NCBI GenBank assembly: GCA_018398585.1
Contig: JAGTTD010000013.1
Span: 7,598,492 to 7,662,491 of the forward strand
DNA length: 64,000 nucleotides
Origin: Simmondsia chinensis
Taxonomy: Eukaryota; Streptophyta; Magnoliopsida; Caryophyllales; Simmondsiaceae
Direction of reading: 5' to 3'
Positions 1 to 10,380 of this stretch are shown here, piece after piece. The translations under genes and the position numbers were made by a program. Each line of letters begins with the position of its first letter. The first letter of the stretch is position 1. Below the pieces are notes generated by a model. That model had not been told where the DNA came from. It was given only the letters and a program-made list of their open reading frames with translations, and did not search any database.

Positions 1-877
1 TGATGATTGTTCAAGATATAGCTATGTATTTCTTTCGAACTTTAAAGATGAATCAATGGATAAGTTTAAAGCATATAAGGCTGAATCCGAATACATTGTG
101 AAACATTCTCGAAATACTTGAGAACTGATCATGGTGGTAAGTATTATGATCCTAAATACCACGGGTATAATAGATGAGGTCACAACACCTTATACGCCAC
201 AACAAATGGCGTTACTGAGCGAAAAAATCGAATTTTAATTGAGATGGTGAATGCCACGTTATCATATTCTAGGCTCAGTGATGGTTTTTGGGGTGAGGCT
301 ATGCTTACGACCTGTCATATTTTGAATGGAGTTCCTAATAAGAAGAGTAAAATAACCCCATATGAACAATAAAACAAACTAGCACCTAGCTTGAGTTACT
401 TCAAGATTTGGGGGTGTAGGGCAATTGTTAAATTCTAGGAACCTAAAAGGAAAAAATTGGGGAAAAAAGAAGTTGAATGTATTTTTATGCACAACATAGC
501 AAAATGGCTACATAAATGTTAACACGATAATTGAATCAGAAGATGCCATTTTTGATGAAAAACATTTTAGTTCAACTCCTAGACCAAAAGAAAATATTTT
601 AGTTGACAATGACATGCTTTTGATGAATGATAAGAATCATGATGTGAGGGAGGAAATCCCTAAACACGCTCTAGAACTTAGAAGAAGTAAAAGAGCGAGG
701 AAAGAGAAATCTTTCGAACTGGATTTTTACACATATCTAGTGGAAGCAACTAGAGAAGATTTGGAGTGTCAAACTTCATATTGTTGTGTCATAGAGTCGG
801 ATCCTATGACGTGTAATGAAGCTATGAAGTCTCATGATGCCGCCTTTTGGAAAGAGGCAATAGATATGATGAAATAG
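1..877 (+). pseudogene. copia integrase core and C-terminal region (decayed)
   Basis: Conceptual translation in shifting frames gives an integrase core from the first bases: a DDCSRYSYVF-like segment near 5-35, a DHGGKYYDP-like segment (family D-H/N-GGEY) near 129-160, and a TTNGVTERKNR-like segment carrying the catalytic Glu near 203-232. These are followed by the FWGEAM and WGCRA motifs near 288-425. At 614-877 an open stretch holds the RRSKRARKEKSF motif that links integrase to RT in this family. Stops occur near 119-121, 171-173 and 370-372. Integrase would insert the cDNA copy into the nuclear genome; this copy cannot. Confidence 0.85.
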
Positions 878-899
878 ATTCCATAATGGGGAAGCACAC

Positions 900-2126
900 T
901 TGAATTCTTGTAGAACTTCCACAAGGGAATAAGCCTATTCATTGTAAGTGGACTTTTAAGAAGAAAATGAAGATCGATGGAGCTATTGACTAGTTCAAAG
1001 CCGGGTTAGTGGCTAAAGGGTTTACCGAAGGACAAGGGATAGACTACTTTGATACATATGCCTTGGTGGCAGGAATATCGACCATTAGAATGTTGATTGC
1101 TCTAGACTCCATCTATAAATTAAAGATTCACCAAATGTATGTTAAAACGACTTTCTTAAATGGTGAATTGGAAGAAGAGGTGTATATGGAACAACCAGAA
1201 GGATCTGTTGTTCCGGGCCAAGTAAAGAAAGTATGTAAACTCATATGTTCTCTATATGGACTAAAACAATTCCCTAAACAGTGGCACCAAAAATTCGAAC
1301 AAATTGTTATAAACAATGGATTCAAGATTAAAGAATTGGATAAATGTGTCTTAGCAAGTTTGACAATGATAAAGGAGTGATAATTTGCTTGTATGCCGAT
1401 GACATATTAATTTTTGGTATTGATATGGAGCAAATAGATAAAACTAAATAATTTTTTTCTAATAATTTTGCTATGAAAGACATGGGTAAAGCTGAGGTTA
1501 TCCTTGGTATTAGGATAGTAAGTAATGGTGATACAATTTCGTTGATTCAATCTCATTATTTTGGAAAGATGTTGAAAAAGTTTGATATGTATGATTGTGC
1601 TCATATAACCACACTGATGGATCAAAATTTAAAATTTGTACCAAATGATGGTGCCCTAGTGGAACAACAAAGGTATGCTAGAGTAATAGGTTGTTTTATG
1701 TACACTATGACTTGTAAGTGGCCTGATATAGCCTTTGCAGTTGGAAAGCTAAGTAGATACACTAGCAATCTAAATTTGATACATTGGCATGCGGTACAAA
1801 GAGTATTGAAATATCTTAAGAAGACTATAAATTATGGTCTTTCTTATAATGGGTATCCTCCTACTTTTGGAGGATACTCGGATGCCAGTTGGATTTCCAA
1901 TTTGGAGGATTACGCTTCTACGAGCGGATGGGTATTCTTAGTTGATGGGGGTGCTATTTCTTGGGGTTCTAAGAAACAGACATGTATTACTAATTCTAAC
2001 ATGGCAGCGGAGTATATTGCTCTAGCTTCTGCGGCAAAAGAAGCAGAATGGTTGAAGGATCTCTTGTATGAGTTCCTCTGTGGCCTACACCAATCTCACT
2101 GATTTCTTTCTATTGTGATAGTCAAG
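900..2126 (+). pseudogene. copia reverse transcriptase and first part of RNase H
   Basis: The RT begins near 912 (LPQGNKPIHCKWTFKKKMK-like), with an in-frame stop near 991. It continues through VKTTFLNGELEEEVYMEQPEG (near 1140-1203) and LYGLKQFPKQWH (near 1252-1287). The catalytic YADD lies at 1392-1403 but in a different frame from the preceding block, which ends with a stop at 1378-1380. An open segment 1473-2102 contains the end of RT and RNase H (SDASW near 1879, TSGWVF, SKKQ, AAEYIALA). It is interrupted after the YCDSQ motif at 2126 by the nested element. RT/RNase H copies element RNA to DNA in the cytoplasmic particle; this copy is inactive. Confidence 0.9.
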
Positions 2127-2572
2127 TGTCACGATTGTGATGTTTAGTAGTGTGATGGTTAGTCATAGTCAAGATGTTAGTTAGCTAGAGTCAATGTTGG
2201 CAGCTAATGTGATGGTCAGTTAGCTTGTTTGTTCTTGTTCATTGTATTTTGGTTAACCGCCTTTAGCTTTAGGGGAGTATAAGTAAGAGAATTGCCTTGT
2301 AAGCTTGGGAGTTGATGAATAATGAAATGATCTCTTACTTCTCTTGATCTCTCAATTCTCTTTAGAATCCTAACAAATATTTTCTCTTCTCCTCTTCAAT
2401 CCCTATCAATCTCATCTCAATTCTTCTATTATCTTATCTTGATCATCTTGATCTCTTCTTATTTTTCTAATCTCATTTTAATCTATAGATTCTCTTATCT
2501 AGATCTGTAATTTCAAGTGTAATTCACCTTCAAACCCTAGGTTATGATTTAAGTTGAGCTTGAATCAGAACA
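2127..2572 (+). repeat. 5' LTR of nested non-autonomous element
   Basis: It is 446 bp long, starts TGTCACGATTG and ends GAACA just before the PBS. It contains a TATA-like GGAGTATAAG near 2274 and a CT-rich downstream half with many TCATCTTGATC-type blocks. Confidence 0.92.
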
Positions 2573-2574
2573 AT

Positions 2575-2587
2575 TGGTTTCAGAGCC
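2575..2587 (+). promoter_or_regulatory. primer binding site, tRNA-iMet type
   Basis: TGGTTTCAGAGCC lies 2 bases after the LTR end and differs by one base from the usual plant TGGTATCAGAGC. Confidence 0.85.
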
Positions 2588-4404
2588 TTGATTTGCTTCC
2601 AAAGTCAAGTAATTGATGTCTAATTTTTGATCAAATGGTGTTAGATCTTTGATAACGAGTTTAAGGTTAAGTTTGATCGAGTTGTGCTACATTGGTGTTG
2701 ATCTACTGTGATTAAGATAATCTTGCCATAACAAGATAAGGTTCTACTAATCAAAACAAATGTGATCAAGAAAGTTTTGCTTAAATGTTAAGATTGCTTC
2801 TGTTTGTGCATCAAAGATTCAGGTTCTGCAATATAGTTGTTTGGATCAAGAGTTCGCTTCAAGAATCTGAAGTCCTAAATTGTCCAACAACAGCAAAATC
2901 AAACTGGAATAAATCAAGCTCAATGTATTCAATTCAAGTTGTCGATCAGCTAGCTTCAAAATTTCGAATTCATTCATCAAGGATTCCAAGTCTTTGAGTT
3001 TTGTGGATTGAACTTGCTGATTTTGTGTTTGACCTTGTTTGTCCCGTGGAGTAGTGTTGAGTAAGCTGAATCGTGGGACTCTTCTATGCAATTGATACAT
3101 ACTCAAGTACAACAGAATGGATGGTGAAGCAATTCCAACACTTCACGAAGTTTTTGAGGACTTCAAGTCACAAATCTCACAGCTATTTTAAGAAATGTTG
3201 AGCAAAAGCCAAGAAATGCATTAGTAAATACTTTAAGAATCTGATTAAAATCTTGCTGCAATGCACTCCAATATAGCAAGAAATGTGGAAGAACATCGAG
3301 TTGAGCAAGTTCTAAAGGATGAATTAAAGATTGCAGAGGTAGATCATGAAGAATCATTAACCCAAGTTGAGATTGATCGGTGGCAGCAACCGAAATCGAA
3401 ATGGGATCATAACTCCATTGTCAGTGATGGATTGATTTTTAATTCAAATGTTGTAGTTGACTTTCAGAAACATTACAAGATGAGGTTGTACCTTTGCAAG
3501 TGGTTGAACCATTGGATCTTACAGTCAAGAAGTTACAAGTACATCTTGAGGTTTTCAGTGTTAGAAGGTCAAGACTGCAATTCCAAATGCAGCAGGGAAT
3601 TAATTCATTTGTGTTTGATAGAGGAAGTCCTCATGGTCATGAAATTGGATGGCTTACTGTAAGGGATCCTAAGGACAGGCAACAAGCCATATTCATTGGT
3701 GGTTTATAGTAGCCATATCAAAGGGATCATAGGTAGGGCAAAAGGAGTTGAAGCATGGCTGTTTGGGCAGGACAGTGGCAGGCCTCCGAGTATTTTAGAG
3801 GAACCTCAAATCAAATCTGGGATATCTGGACTTCTAGAAGGTTTTACGAAGGAGAATAGGGTGCAATATTGTGGCAATCCTCAAGGTTTCAAAAGCCTAC
3901 ATGTTGGAGTTAAGCAAGCTAAAGACTTCATAATGCAACCATACAAATGGGAGTATATATGCAAGTTGTTTACTTCTGTTGCTGCAGCAAGCTTTTGGAT
4001 TCAAAGCGACCTAAGTTGGACTCAATTTCAAAGGCTCAATACTGCATTCTCAACTCTTGCTTAGCACGAACACATTCACAGGCCAGTTAAAGTTGCTGTA
4101 GACTTCTTCCAGCTCAAAATCAATGGGTGTTTCACGAAGAAACCTCTCTATTGGGAGGACATCTGCAAGCTTTTTCACATGATGCTACTGAAACAGAGGC
4201 AAGACTAAAAGTTTGGGCAAGAAATCTCTATCTTGATTGTTGTAATTGGAAAACTCAATTGGCTGCGAATCTTGGAAGCTATAGGAATGACTCTGAAGTC
4301 TTGGGATGTAGTCCAAACATGAATAAGCAACTCAAGCTAAGAATAATTCAACATCCTTGATTGGAAGCTATACTTCTCTCTAAGATTCTTGAGGACAAGA
4401 ATCT
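2588..4404 (+). other. internal region of nested element, no recognised domain
   Basis: The longest open stretches are 3261-3662, 3696-4064 and 4127-4360, in different frames. None shows a zinc knuckle, protease DSG, RT YxDD or integrase motif. The segments 3696-4064 and 4127-4360 are rich in Trp, Gln and Lys and could be decayed remnants of a coding region or captured host DNA. I cannot assign a function. Confidence 0.5.
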
Positions 4405-4420
4405 CCAAAGGGGAAAGTAT
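4405..4420 (+). promoter_or_regulatory. polypurine tract of nested element
   Basis: CAAAGGGGAAAG directly precedes TAT and the 3' LTR start TGTCAAG at 4421. It would prime plus-strand DNA synthesis. Confidence 0.8.
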
Positions 4421-4866
4421 TGTCAAGATTGTGATGTTTAGTAGTGTGTCGGTTAGTCATGGTCAAGATGTTAGTTAGCTAGAGTCAATGTTGGCGGCTA
4501 ATGTGATGGTCGGTTAGCTTGTTTGTCCTTCTTCATTGTATTTGGGTTAGCCGCCTTTAGCTCTAGGGGAGTGTAAGTAAGAGAATTGCCTTATAAGCTT
4601 GGGAGTTGATGAATAATGAATTGATCTCTTACTTCTCTTGATCTCTCAATTATCTCTAAACTCCTAACAAATATCTTCTCTTCTCTTCTTGAATCTCTAT
4701 CAATCTCATCTCAATTCTTCTATTATCTCATCTTGATCATCTTGATCTCCTCTGATTTTTCTAATCTCATTTTAATCTCTAGATTCTCTTATCTAGATCT
4801 CTAATTTCAAGTGTATTTCACCTTCAAACCCTAGGTTATGATTCAAGTTGAGCTTGAATCATGGCA
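4421..4866 (+). repeat. 3' LTR of nested non-autonomous element
   Basis: It is 446 bp, the same length as the 5' copy, with TGTCAAG at the start and TGGCA at the end. The TSD TCAAG follows at 4867-4871. Confidence 0.92.
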
Positions 4867-5041
4867 TCAAGTTACGGTTTCAAAAGCGTACAGTGAGGTG
4901 TATAATGGGAAGTCCAGGCACATTAGTGGGAGACACGGTTATTTGAGACAACTCATCAAAAATGGGGTAATCACTATGGACTTTGTGACAACATGTAAAA
5001 ATCTAGTGGATCTGTTTACAAAAAGTCTTGATAGAGCTTGA
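4867..5041 (+). pseudogene. C-terminal part of copia RNase H
   Basis: This is the continuation of the RNase H domain split at 2126. The translation contains SKAYSEVYNGKSRHIS-like, GVITMDFV and the family-typical end LVDLFTKSLDRA, with a stop at 5039-5041. It is in frame with 1473-2102 if the nested element and one TSD are removed. Confidence 0.9.
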
Positions 5042-5648
5042 TTTTGAGTACAAAGAAAGGGATGGGTCTTAAACCCATCAATTTTAGTCACCCATGATGG
5101 ACCCTCAACCCAACACTTGGTACAACGCCAGGTCTTGCGTTCCATGAGAGAGTTCCATCATCCATGTGATTGCAAGCACTAAAGATAAATTCCATCCCGA
5201 GTGTAGTGCTCGGTAACCTGTGACAAAGGGGAAAAGAGGATGAGCACATGCTCTTAATGAATCCAAGATAATAATTGAATGTCATGTTACAGGGACATGA
5301 CCAATGGGGTTCACCTATGTGAGTGTGAAGTTTGGCCGCTTCAAGGAGTGTTTTAATGACAAGGGTTTGACTTTGTTACATTCATGAAAGGTACGGGACA
5401 CAAGACTTTAAATGTTTCACTCGAAGTTGAGGTGTGTTGTAGGGAGTAAGTCTTGTGTGTGGAGACATGTATGATTAGTCAAATAGACTAGTATGGTTCA
5501 AAGCTTAGTCTACCATTTCGCTTCAATTAATTGTGACGTGTCTTCGCTAAGTGAGGGTTTAATCGGAAGACACTCTCATTCATGCATAAAGACTTCCTTT
5601 ATACCGAGATTGTAAATTATGTATGAGAATGTATGAATTTTGAAAATG
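5042..5648 (+). other. 3' untranslated region of copia element
   Basis: About 600 bp lie between the RNase H stop and the PPT. No open frame of note was found. The text (for example GATGGGTCTTAAACCCATC at 5061) is ordinary for the 3' non-coding region of copia elements with this RNase H ending. Confidence 0.6.
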
Positions 5649-5661
5649 ATGGGGGATTGTT

Positions 5662-5703
5662 AAATTGCGGGAGCCCTTGAGGCACTGGGATTGTTGTTGT
5701 TGT
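5662..5703 (+). mobile_element. 42-bp SINE 3'-end fragment at PPT/LTR junction
   Basis: The sequence GGGAGCCCTTGAGGCACTGG followed by a TTG-repeat tail is the extreme 3' end of the SINE family seen at 8175, 33545 and 43696. It is bracketed by perfect 13-bp copies of ATGGGGGATTGTT (5649-5661 and 5704-5716), which is the PPT plus the first LTR bases. This is a severely 5'-truncated target-primed insertion that duplicated the PPT/LTR boundary. Confidence 0.88.
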
Positions 5704-5712
5704 ATGGGGGAT

Positions 5713-6268
5713 TGTTGATGTATTTTCAAAATAAAGTACTTAATAAAGTGTTTCGAATTTGTATATTATATAGTTTGTTTGATTATGATGTGTGTCGACA
5801 TACAATCTTGCAGAAACACACTCGAGAAGATGAGTGCCGACACACAGATTTTGTGTGTCAACACCAAATCTTACAATTTCAAGGAACTGGATCTGAGTGT
5901 TGACACACAGTTCGACATACAGGGCAGTTATGGCCTTACCTTGTATGGTTTCTTGTGGATATTTAAGAAATTAATCTGATAATTTTAAAGGGATATGTCC
6001 CTTGTTTAAAGATAAGTATGGATAATATGTCTCTTCCCAAGACACACATCTTCAACCATTGTTGAAGATCTTGGTCATCTTTCTTCTCTACACTCTTACT
6101 CTCACTTTGTATTTGGGTTTCATTTTACCTCTGAGACTATTTTGGTATTAACGAAGTAAGTCTTAAGGAAAGTGGTTCGATAGACGCCTTGGAACTGGTA
6201 ACTGAAATTGATACCTGTTTCGTATTTCCCTAACTATTTTTCATTTCTATTACCCTGTTGTTCTAACA
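5713..6268 (+). repeat. 3' LTR of copia element (right end approximate)
   Basis: It starts TGTTGATGTATTTTC after the purine tract ATGGGGGAT. It contains a TATA-like stretch near 5762, a TGTCGACA-rich block near 5788-5920 and a CT-rich region near 6070. The end at CTAACA (6268) is chosen because it gives a TG...CA element. No second LTR is available to confirm it. Confidence 0.6.
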
Positions 6269-6534
6269 CTAAACACCCTCCAATACATGTTCCTCCCAAC
6301 CTAAGTGAAATACGCGAACGAACCAATAAAAAACACTTTACCTCAGGACTGGATCTACTTAAAACGGACTCTTTCGGAGGACTTCGTCCATCAAGTAAAA
6401 GCCCTATATCATCCACTTGGTCTGATACCACATCAAATTTCACGGGCCTTAGATCCAACTTTTGGTAAACTATAATTGAGCAGCTTGCTACTGAAGGTGG
6501 GCAAGTAGGTTACATCAACAATTATTTGAACAAA
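6269..6534. other. unassigned stretch
   Basis: No gene is recognised. On the minus strand the bases at 6421-6432 read GTGGTATCAGAC, similar to a tRNA-iMet PBS, but no LTR end is evident beside it. Confidence 0.4.
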
Positions 6535-6544
6535 AATTTAAAAC

Positions 6545-6880
6545 AACACAATTCGCCCAATAGAGGTAAAATCAACACGATTTGCCCAGTAGAGGTAAAA
6601 TCAACACAATTCACCCAGTGGAGGCAAAATCAACACAATTCGCCCAGTAGAGATAAAATCAACACAATTCGCCCAGTAGTAGCACAATCAACACAATTTG
6701 CCCAGTAGAGGCAAAAGCAACACAATTTGCCCAATAGAGGTAAAATCAACACAATTCACCCAGTGGGGGCAAAATCAACACAACTCGCCCAGTAGAAGGA
6801 AAATCAACACAATTCGCCCAATAGAGGCAAAAGCAACACAATTCGCCCAATAAAGACAAAATTTAACACAGTTCGCCCAT
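6545..6880. repeat. 29-bp minisatellite, about 12 units
   Basis: Units of AACACAATTCGCCCAGTAGA plus GGTAAAATC begin at 6545, 6574, 6603, 6632, 6661, 6690, 6719, 6748, 6777, 6806 and 6835, exactly 29 bases apart, with a last decayed copy near 6865. Variation between units is a few substitutions. Confidence 0.95.
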
Positions 6881-6935
6881 CTTATCTCTCCAAAACACAT
6901 TTATGCACAAGTACAAAATATAGAATCAAACATAC

Positions 6936-7068
6936 ACAAATATCATTCCTCTTTTAAGTAAAGCCATACCCATCCACAAATATTCTTCCTCTTTAAGTAA
7001 AGTCATACCCATTCACAAATATCATTCCTCTTTAAGTAAAGTCATACTCATCCACAAATAGGCTTCCT
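6936..7068. repeat. 39-bp tandem repeat, about 3.4 units
   Basis: Copies of ACAAATATCATTCCTCTTTA plus AGTAAAGTCATACCCATCC start at 6936, 6976, 7015 and 7054. The last is cut short where it runs into the TATA box. Confidence 0.92.
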
Positions 7069-7078
7069 CTATAAAAGG
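7069..7078 (+). promoter_or_regulatory. TATA box
   Basis: CTATAAAAGG is a near-perfect plant TATA box, placed immediately after the tandem repeats and upstream of a CT-rich leader. Confidence 0.6.
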
Positions 7079-7239
7079 ACTACACGCCTCCTTCACCTTC
7101 ATCGATTCCTATGATCATCTCCCCAGAGCAATAATCATTCAAACGCCTTACTCTCCTAGGGCTAAGTATTTTATCTCTATTATTTCATTTATTACTTGCC
7201 CTTAATTTACTCTTTCATAATATTGATACTGACTTGAGC

Positions 7240-7279
7240 GTTAGAGGGGCCCCGTGGTTACTACACGGGTCCCTCTAAC
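7240..7279 (+). other. strong hairpin near LTR-like end
   Basis: GTTAGAGGGGCCCCGTG and CACGGGTCCCTCTAAC form a 16-bp imperfect stem around a 7-base loop. The hairpin lies just before the putative LTR end. Confidence 0.75.
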
Positions 7280-7280
7280 A

Positions 7281-7835
7281 GTTTGTGTGATCTTGCAGGA
7301 AATGTCAAGCGGGCGTGTAGCTAGAGCTTGAGTTTAGCTCATCCTAATGAGCCCCACCTCGTACAGAACTCCAAAGTGATGAATAAGTACACTGACTAAA
7401 TTAATCACAAACACCAATCCATGGAGTTGGCTTATATAAGATTCACATATAATGAATTGCCATTAAATAGAGTAACTCATTAGGCTTTTTTGTTAATCTA
7501 TTCTCTCTCACAAACCATGTTGGGAAATTTATCTATGCTCACATAACAATATCAAATTAGGTTGGAAATTCTCATGTCCAATTAGTTATTCCATGTGCCC
7601 TTGATCACCATGTCCAGTAAATTCATGTAGACAATCCGATAGGATCTCGCCTACCTCAACATAAAAGAAGTGACGGCCCAAGTTTGAGTTTAGTAGAGGA
7701 ATAGTATAGGGATAACTAATATAGCTATGCAGGTGCATTCAACATCAGTAAACTATGGCAGGTTCGTCTGTGTACACGTAGTACGGGTGTTGGTTTAGTC
7801 GCTTAGTCGCTTAGGACTCCTAGGATCTAGTGCAG
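7281..7835. other. unassigned intergenic stretch
   Basis: The DNA is AT-rich with no open frame of note and no recognised repeat boundary. Confidence 0.5.
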
Positions 7836-7966
7836 CTACTCTCTACACTCCTCTCTACTCTATTACGCCACTCTCTACACTCTCCCACTCTCTCTCTATC
7901 TCTCCCTCTCCCACTCTAACCTCCCTTTGTCTCTCTCTCTCTCTCTCTCTTTCTACTCTCTTTTAC
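7836..7966. repeat. CT-rich low-complexity / (TC)n microsatellite
   Basis: Runs of CTCTCTAC, CACTCTC and a pure (TC)n block near 7932-7950 occur here. Confidence 0.9.
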
Positions 7967-8174
7967 GCTCAAACCCCCACTTTGATTGCTATAGGCCACA
8001 TGGATAACCCCCACCCCTTCATGCTTGCATGCCCCCACGCGCATACATACTTAGATGCTTGCATTGCTTATTTCATTAATTCATGTGTGAATTCTTTTGT
8101 GATTAATTTATTGGTGATAAATTGATTATTTACTTGCAGGCGTACACGCAACCACCTTAATTGGAGGGATTTAA

Positions 8175-8314
8175 AGGTTGGGGGACCTCGAAAACAGTCT
8201 CACGTCAGGGTCTCACCCTGATGGGGTAAGACTGCGTACATCCTCCCCTGCCCCCCCCCCCCCAGACCCTGCTCGAGCGGGAGCCCTTCAGGCACTGGGT
8301 TTGTTGTTGTTGTT
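8175..8314 (+). mobile_element. Au-like SINE, 5'-truncated
   Basis: The body contains GGTTGGGGGACCTCGAAAAC, GGGTAAGACTGCGTACATCC, a C13 run (8251-8263), CAGACCCTGC, GGGAGCCCTTCAGGCACTGG and a (TTG)n tail. These blocks match the other SINE copies in this window and, from memory, the body of plant Au SINEs (GGAAACAGCCTCT ... GGCTGCGTACA ... GGGAGC). No tRNA head and no clear TSD are seen. Confidence 0.82.
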
Positions 8315-8369
8315 ATGATATTGTTATGTCTTATTTTTAGACGCCTTTTACCCCAAATCATAATGTTAC

Positions 8370-8480
8370 TTTTAGAGAACTAATATATACCATAAAGTGA
8401 CCTCTGTGTTAACGGTCCGGAATTAATTTTAGAGAACTAATATATACCATAAAGTGAACTTTGTGTTAACGGTCCGGAAT
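8370..8480. repeat. 57-bp tandem duplication
   Basis: TTTTAGAGAACTAATATATA and the following bases to GGTCCGGAAT occur at 8370-8423 and again at 8427-8480, with two differences (GACCTCTG versus GAACTTTG). Confidence 0.93.
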
Positions 8481-9590
8481 GTGTTGGAATAGAGCATACT
8501 AGAAAGGAATTGAAGTAGTCACAAAACAAGAACTTTTAAGATGTCGCACGAAAAGGACCAATCGGGTCAAAATTAGTCCCAAAAAAGTATTCTTTCAGGT
8601 GAGCTGATCGATCAGCACAAACAGCGAATCTTTCAGCTAAGTATTTTGGCAACAGATCAGGCTAGACCTATGCTGGGCGATCGATTGGACAGTGACCAAA
8701 ACACTCACTGTCTTTGGTCGATGGATCAGTTAGTGACTAGAATGCTCACTATCTTTCGCCATCTATCCACCATGTTTTTCTTATGCTCGCTTCTCCTTAA
8801 AACCCTACTTGCCTAAGATTTTGGGACCTTTTCTCCTCCAATATTTCTCCCATGTTCTTAAGACATCATTAGAGACCGAGTTCACTGAGAAAGTCGAAGT
8901 GTACAAGAAGGAAAAAAAACGTGGATTGAAGAAGGGATCGTGGTGTATTTAATAAACAAATTCAACATTTCTATGAGTTTTTTTTCCCCTTATTCATGAT
9001 TATTTTGGGTTTATAAGACTCCAATGAAGGAGAGACTCGTAGTTTAGAAGTGTTGGATGATTAGTTGTCCGGATCCTGAGTTTTATGTTCTTATTCGATA
9101 ACAATTGTATTTAAACGTTTTTCTCACCCATCTGACCGATTTTATTATTTGATTAGTTTTAATCTTATATATTTGTAGCTATATTTGATTTCCAATTTAT
9201 TTTCATGATGTCTTGTATCTATAGCCAAGACCAATTCGACCGTCTAACGAGTTTTCAAGAGTAATTAGGGATGCTGTTGTACTCAACCTTGAGCGTGTAT
9301 CTTAAAGTTAAATTAACATTGAATTAGGAGTTACACATGAATTTGTTAGTGCTTTTGAGATAACCCATGTATCACCATAAGCCATTAGGTGAGGTATGCC
9401 CTTAGACTAATTGATTACCCTATGCCGTAATTCAATGTTAATTCAAGTTTAGAGCTTAGTGACCAAATATCTAAAGTCATTGTCATAATAAGCCATATTA
9501 CTTGGGTCGAAGATCCCTAAACCCGAAATCATTCCCTAAACTCTTTGATTGATTGATTATTGTTAATGGTTTTGGTCAGTTAGCTGTAGT
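8481..9590 (+). other. unassigned, repeat-like, no gene
   Basis: No open frame and no domain is seen. Features such as GATCGATCAGC (8606), a CT-rich leader-like stretch (8800-8850) and TTTATAAGACTCCAATGAAG (9010) suggest an old LTR or 5' leader of a retroelement, but no PBS or partner was found. Confidence 0.3.
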
Positions 9591-10380
9591 TAGACCTTTT
9601 ACAAGTCGCGAAAAGCAAAATGAACAAATTATAGAGACAAGATCTCAAAATCTAAAGCAAGAATTACAAAGAACACCAAGATTTAATGAGGTTTAGACCC
9701 AAAAATTGATCCTACGTCCTCAGCTCCCTAATCTTATAGAGATCTACACTTTATTGATGATTATTATAAGTTATTGACTAATTAGCACCAAAAATCAACA
9801 AATACAACACAAAAACTTAAATTACAGACTCAATCTTTGGCTTCTAAGGCAGAAACCTAACGATCTAATCCTAAACATGAAGAACACCTTACCAGTAGCT
9901 TCAATCTTGCATGGATCTTGACTCACAAGCTTTGAATCTCCACGAACGAGGCTTAGAGGTGTGAAACTAGGGTTAAGGTTTCATGGTTGAAGCAAAGGGA
10001 GGAGAAAACTAGAGAAATAAGGGGGAAACGAAAATGACAATAAAACATTTGCTAACGAAACCCTAATTTCTCGGCTTCAATACCCCCATTTCCCAATTCT
10101 CGTGCTTACCCTTTAACCTCATCACAACCGTCAATCTAAGATCATCCAATAGCTCGCATTAACCAAAAGAAACACATATCCAGTGGCCCAAAATGCACTG
10201 CTTAAACTTCATCAACTGAGCAAGAGGCGACACACGTCGCATGAAAGCTAGAGGAGAAGGACGGTCAAGGCAGCCATCAGGAGTAAGGGCAAATAAATTA
10301 TACAAGTGGGCAGGGGTAGTTTGGACAATATCCCAAACGTGCAAAATTCAATTTTCAAAACTTAAATGTCCCCCAACTTG
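9591..10380 (-). other. LTR-like non-coding stretch
   Basis: On the minus strand this reads as a promoter-leader-like sequence ending in a block equivalent to the GTGGTTCAGCC/CCTACGTCC motif common in plant retroelement LTRs (near 9685-9735). No pair, PBS or TSD was identified. It is a low-confidence suggestion only. Confidence 0.25.

Larger units (their letters stand above)
2127..4866 (+). mobile_element. non-autonomous LTR retroelement (LARD/TR-type), nested in copia RNase H
   Basis: Two 446-bp direct repeats start TGTCA and end in CA. They flank 1848 bp that begin with a PBS like initiator tRNA-Met (TGGTTTCAGAGCC at 2575) and end with a PPT (AAAGGGGAAAG near 4407). The 5-bp sequence TCAAG is present at 2122-2126 and 4867-4871. 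Removing the element and one TSD restores the RNase H reading frame of the host copia, which fixes both ends exactly. No gag or pol motif was recognised inside. The element must have been mobilised by proteins of an autonomous relative. The two LTRs differ at about 33 positions by eye (roughly 92-93% identity), so the insertion is not recent. Confidence 0.93.
1..6268 (+). mobile_element. Ty1/copia retrotransposon, degenerate, 5' part outside window
   Basis: The order integrase, reverse transcriptase, RNase H, long 3' untranslated region, PPT and 3' LTR identifies a copia (IN before RT) element on the plus strand. The left end lies before base 1, so gag, protease and the 5' LTR are not seen. 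The coding part runs 1-2126 and 4867-5041; a 2.74-kb LTR element (2127-4866) is nested between them, with TCAAG duplicated on both sides. The RNase H reading frame resumes in register across the empty site. Several stops and frame changes in integrase and RT show it is dead. A 42-bp SINE tail sits at 5662-5703. The right LTR boundary (about 6268) is approximate because the partner LTR is not in the window. Confidence 0.9.
6535..7280 (+). repeat. probable LTR remnant with tandem-repeated U3 region
   Basis: Two minisatellites (29 bp and 39 bp units) are followed directly by a TATA box (7070) and about 200 bp of CT-rich leader. The region ends at CTCTAACA (7280) after a strong hairpin. Repeated enhancer-like blocks upstream of a TATA box and a TG/CA-type end are typical of LTR U3-R-U5 layout. 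The partner LTR, PBS and TSD were not found, so it may be a solo or truncated LTR. Confidence 0.45.

Noticed and set aside
6545..6880. Regular 29-bp repeats looking like a CRISPR array
   Set aside because: Units are head-to-tail with no spacers, and the context is a plant nuclear genome. It is a minisatellite.
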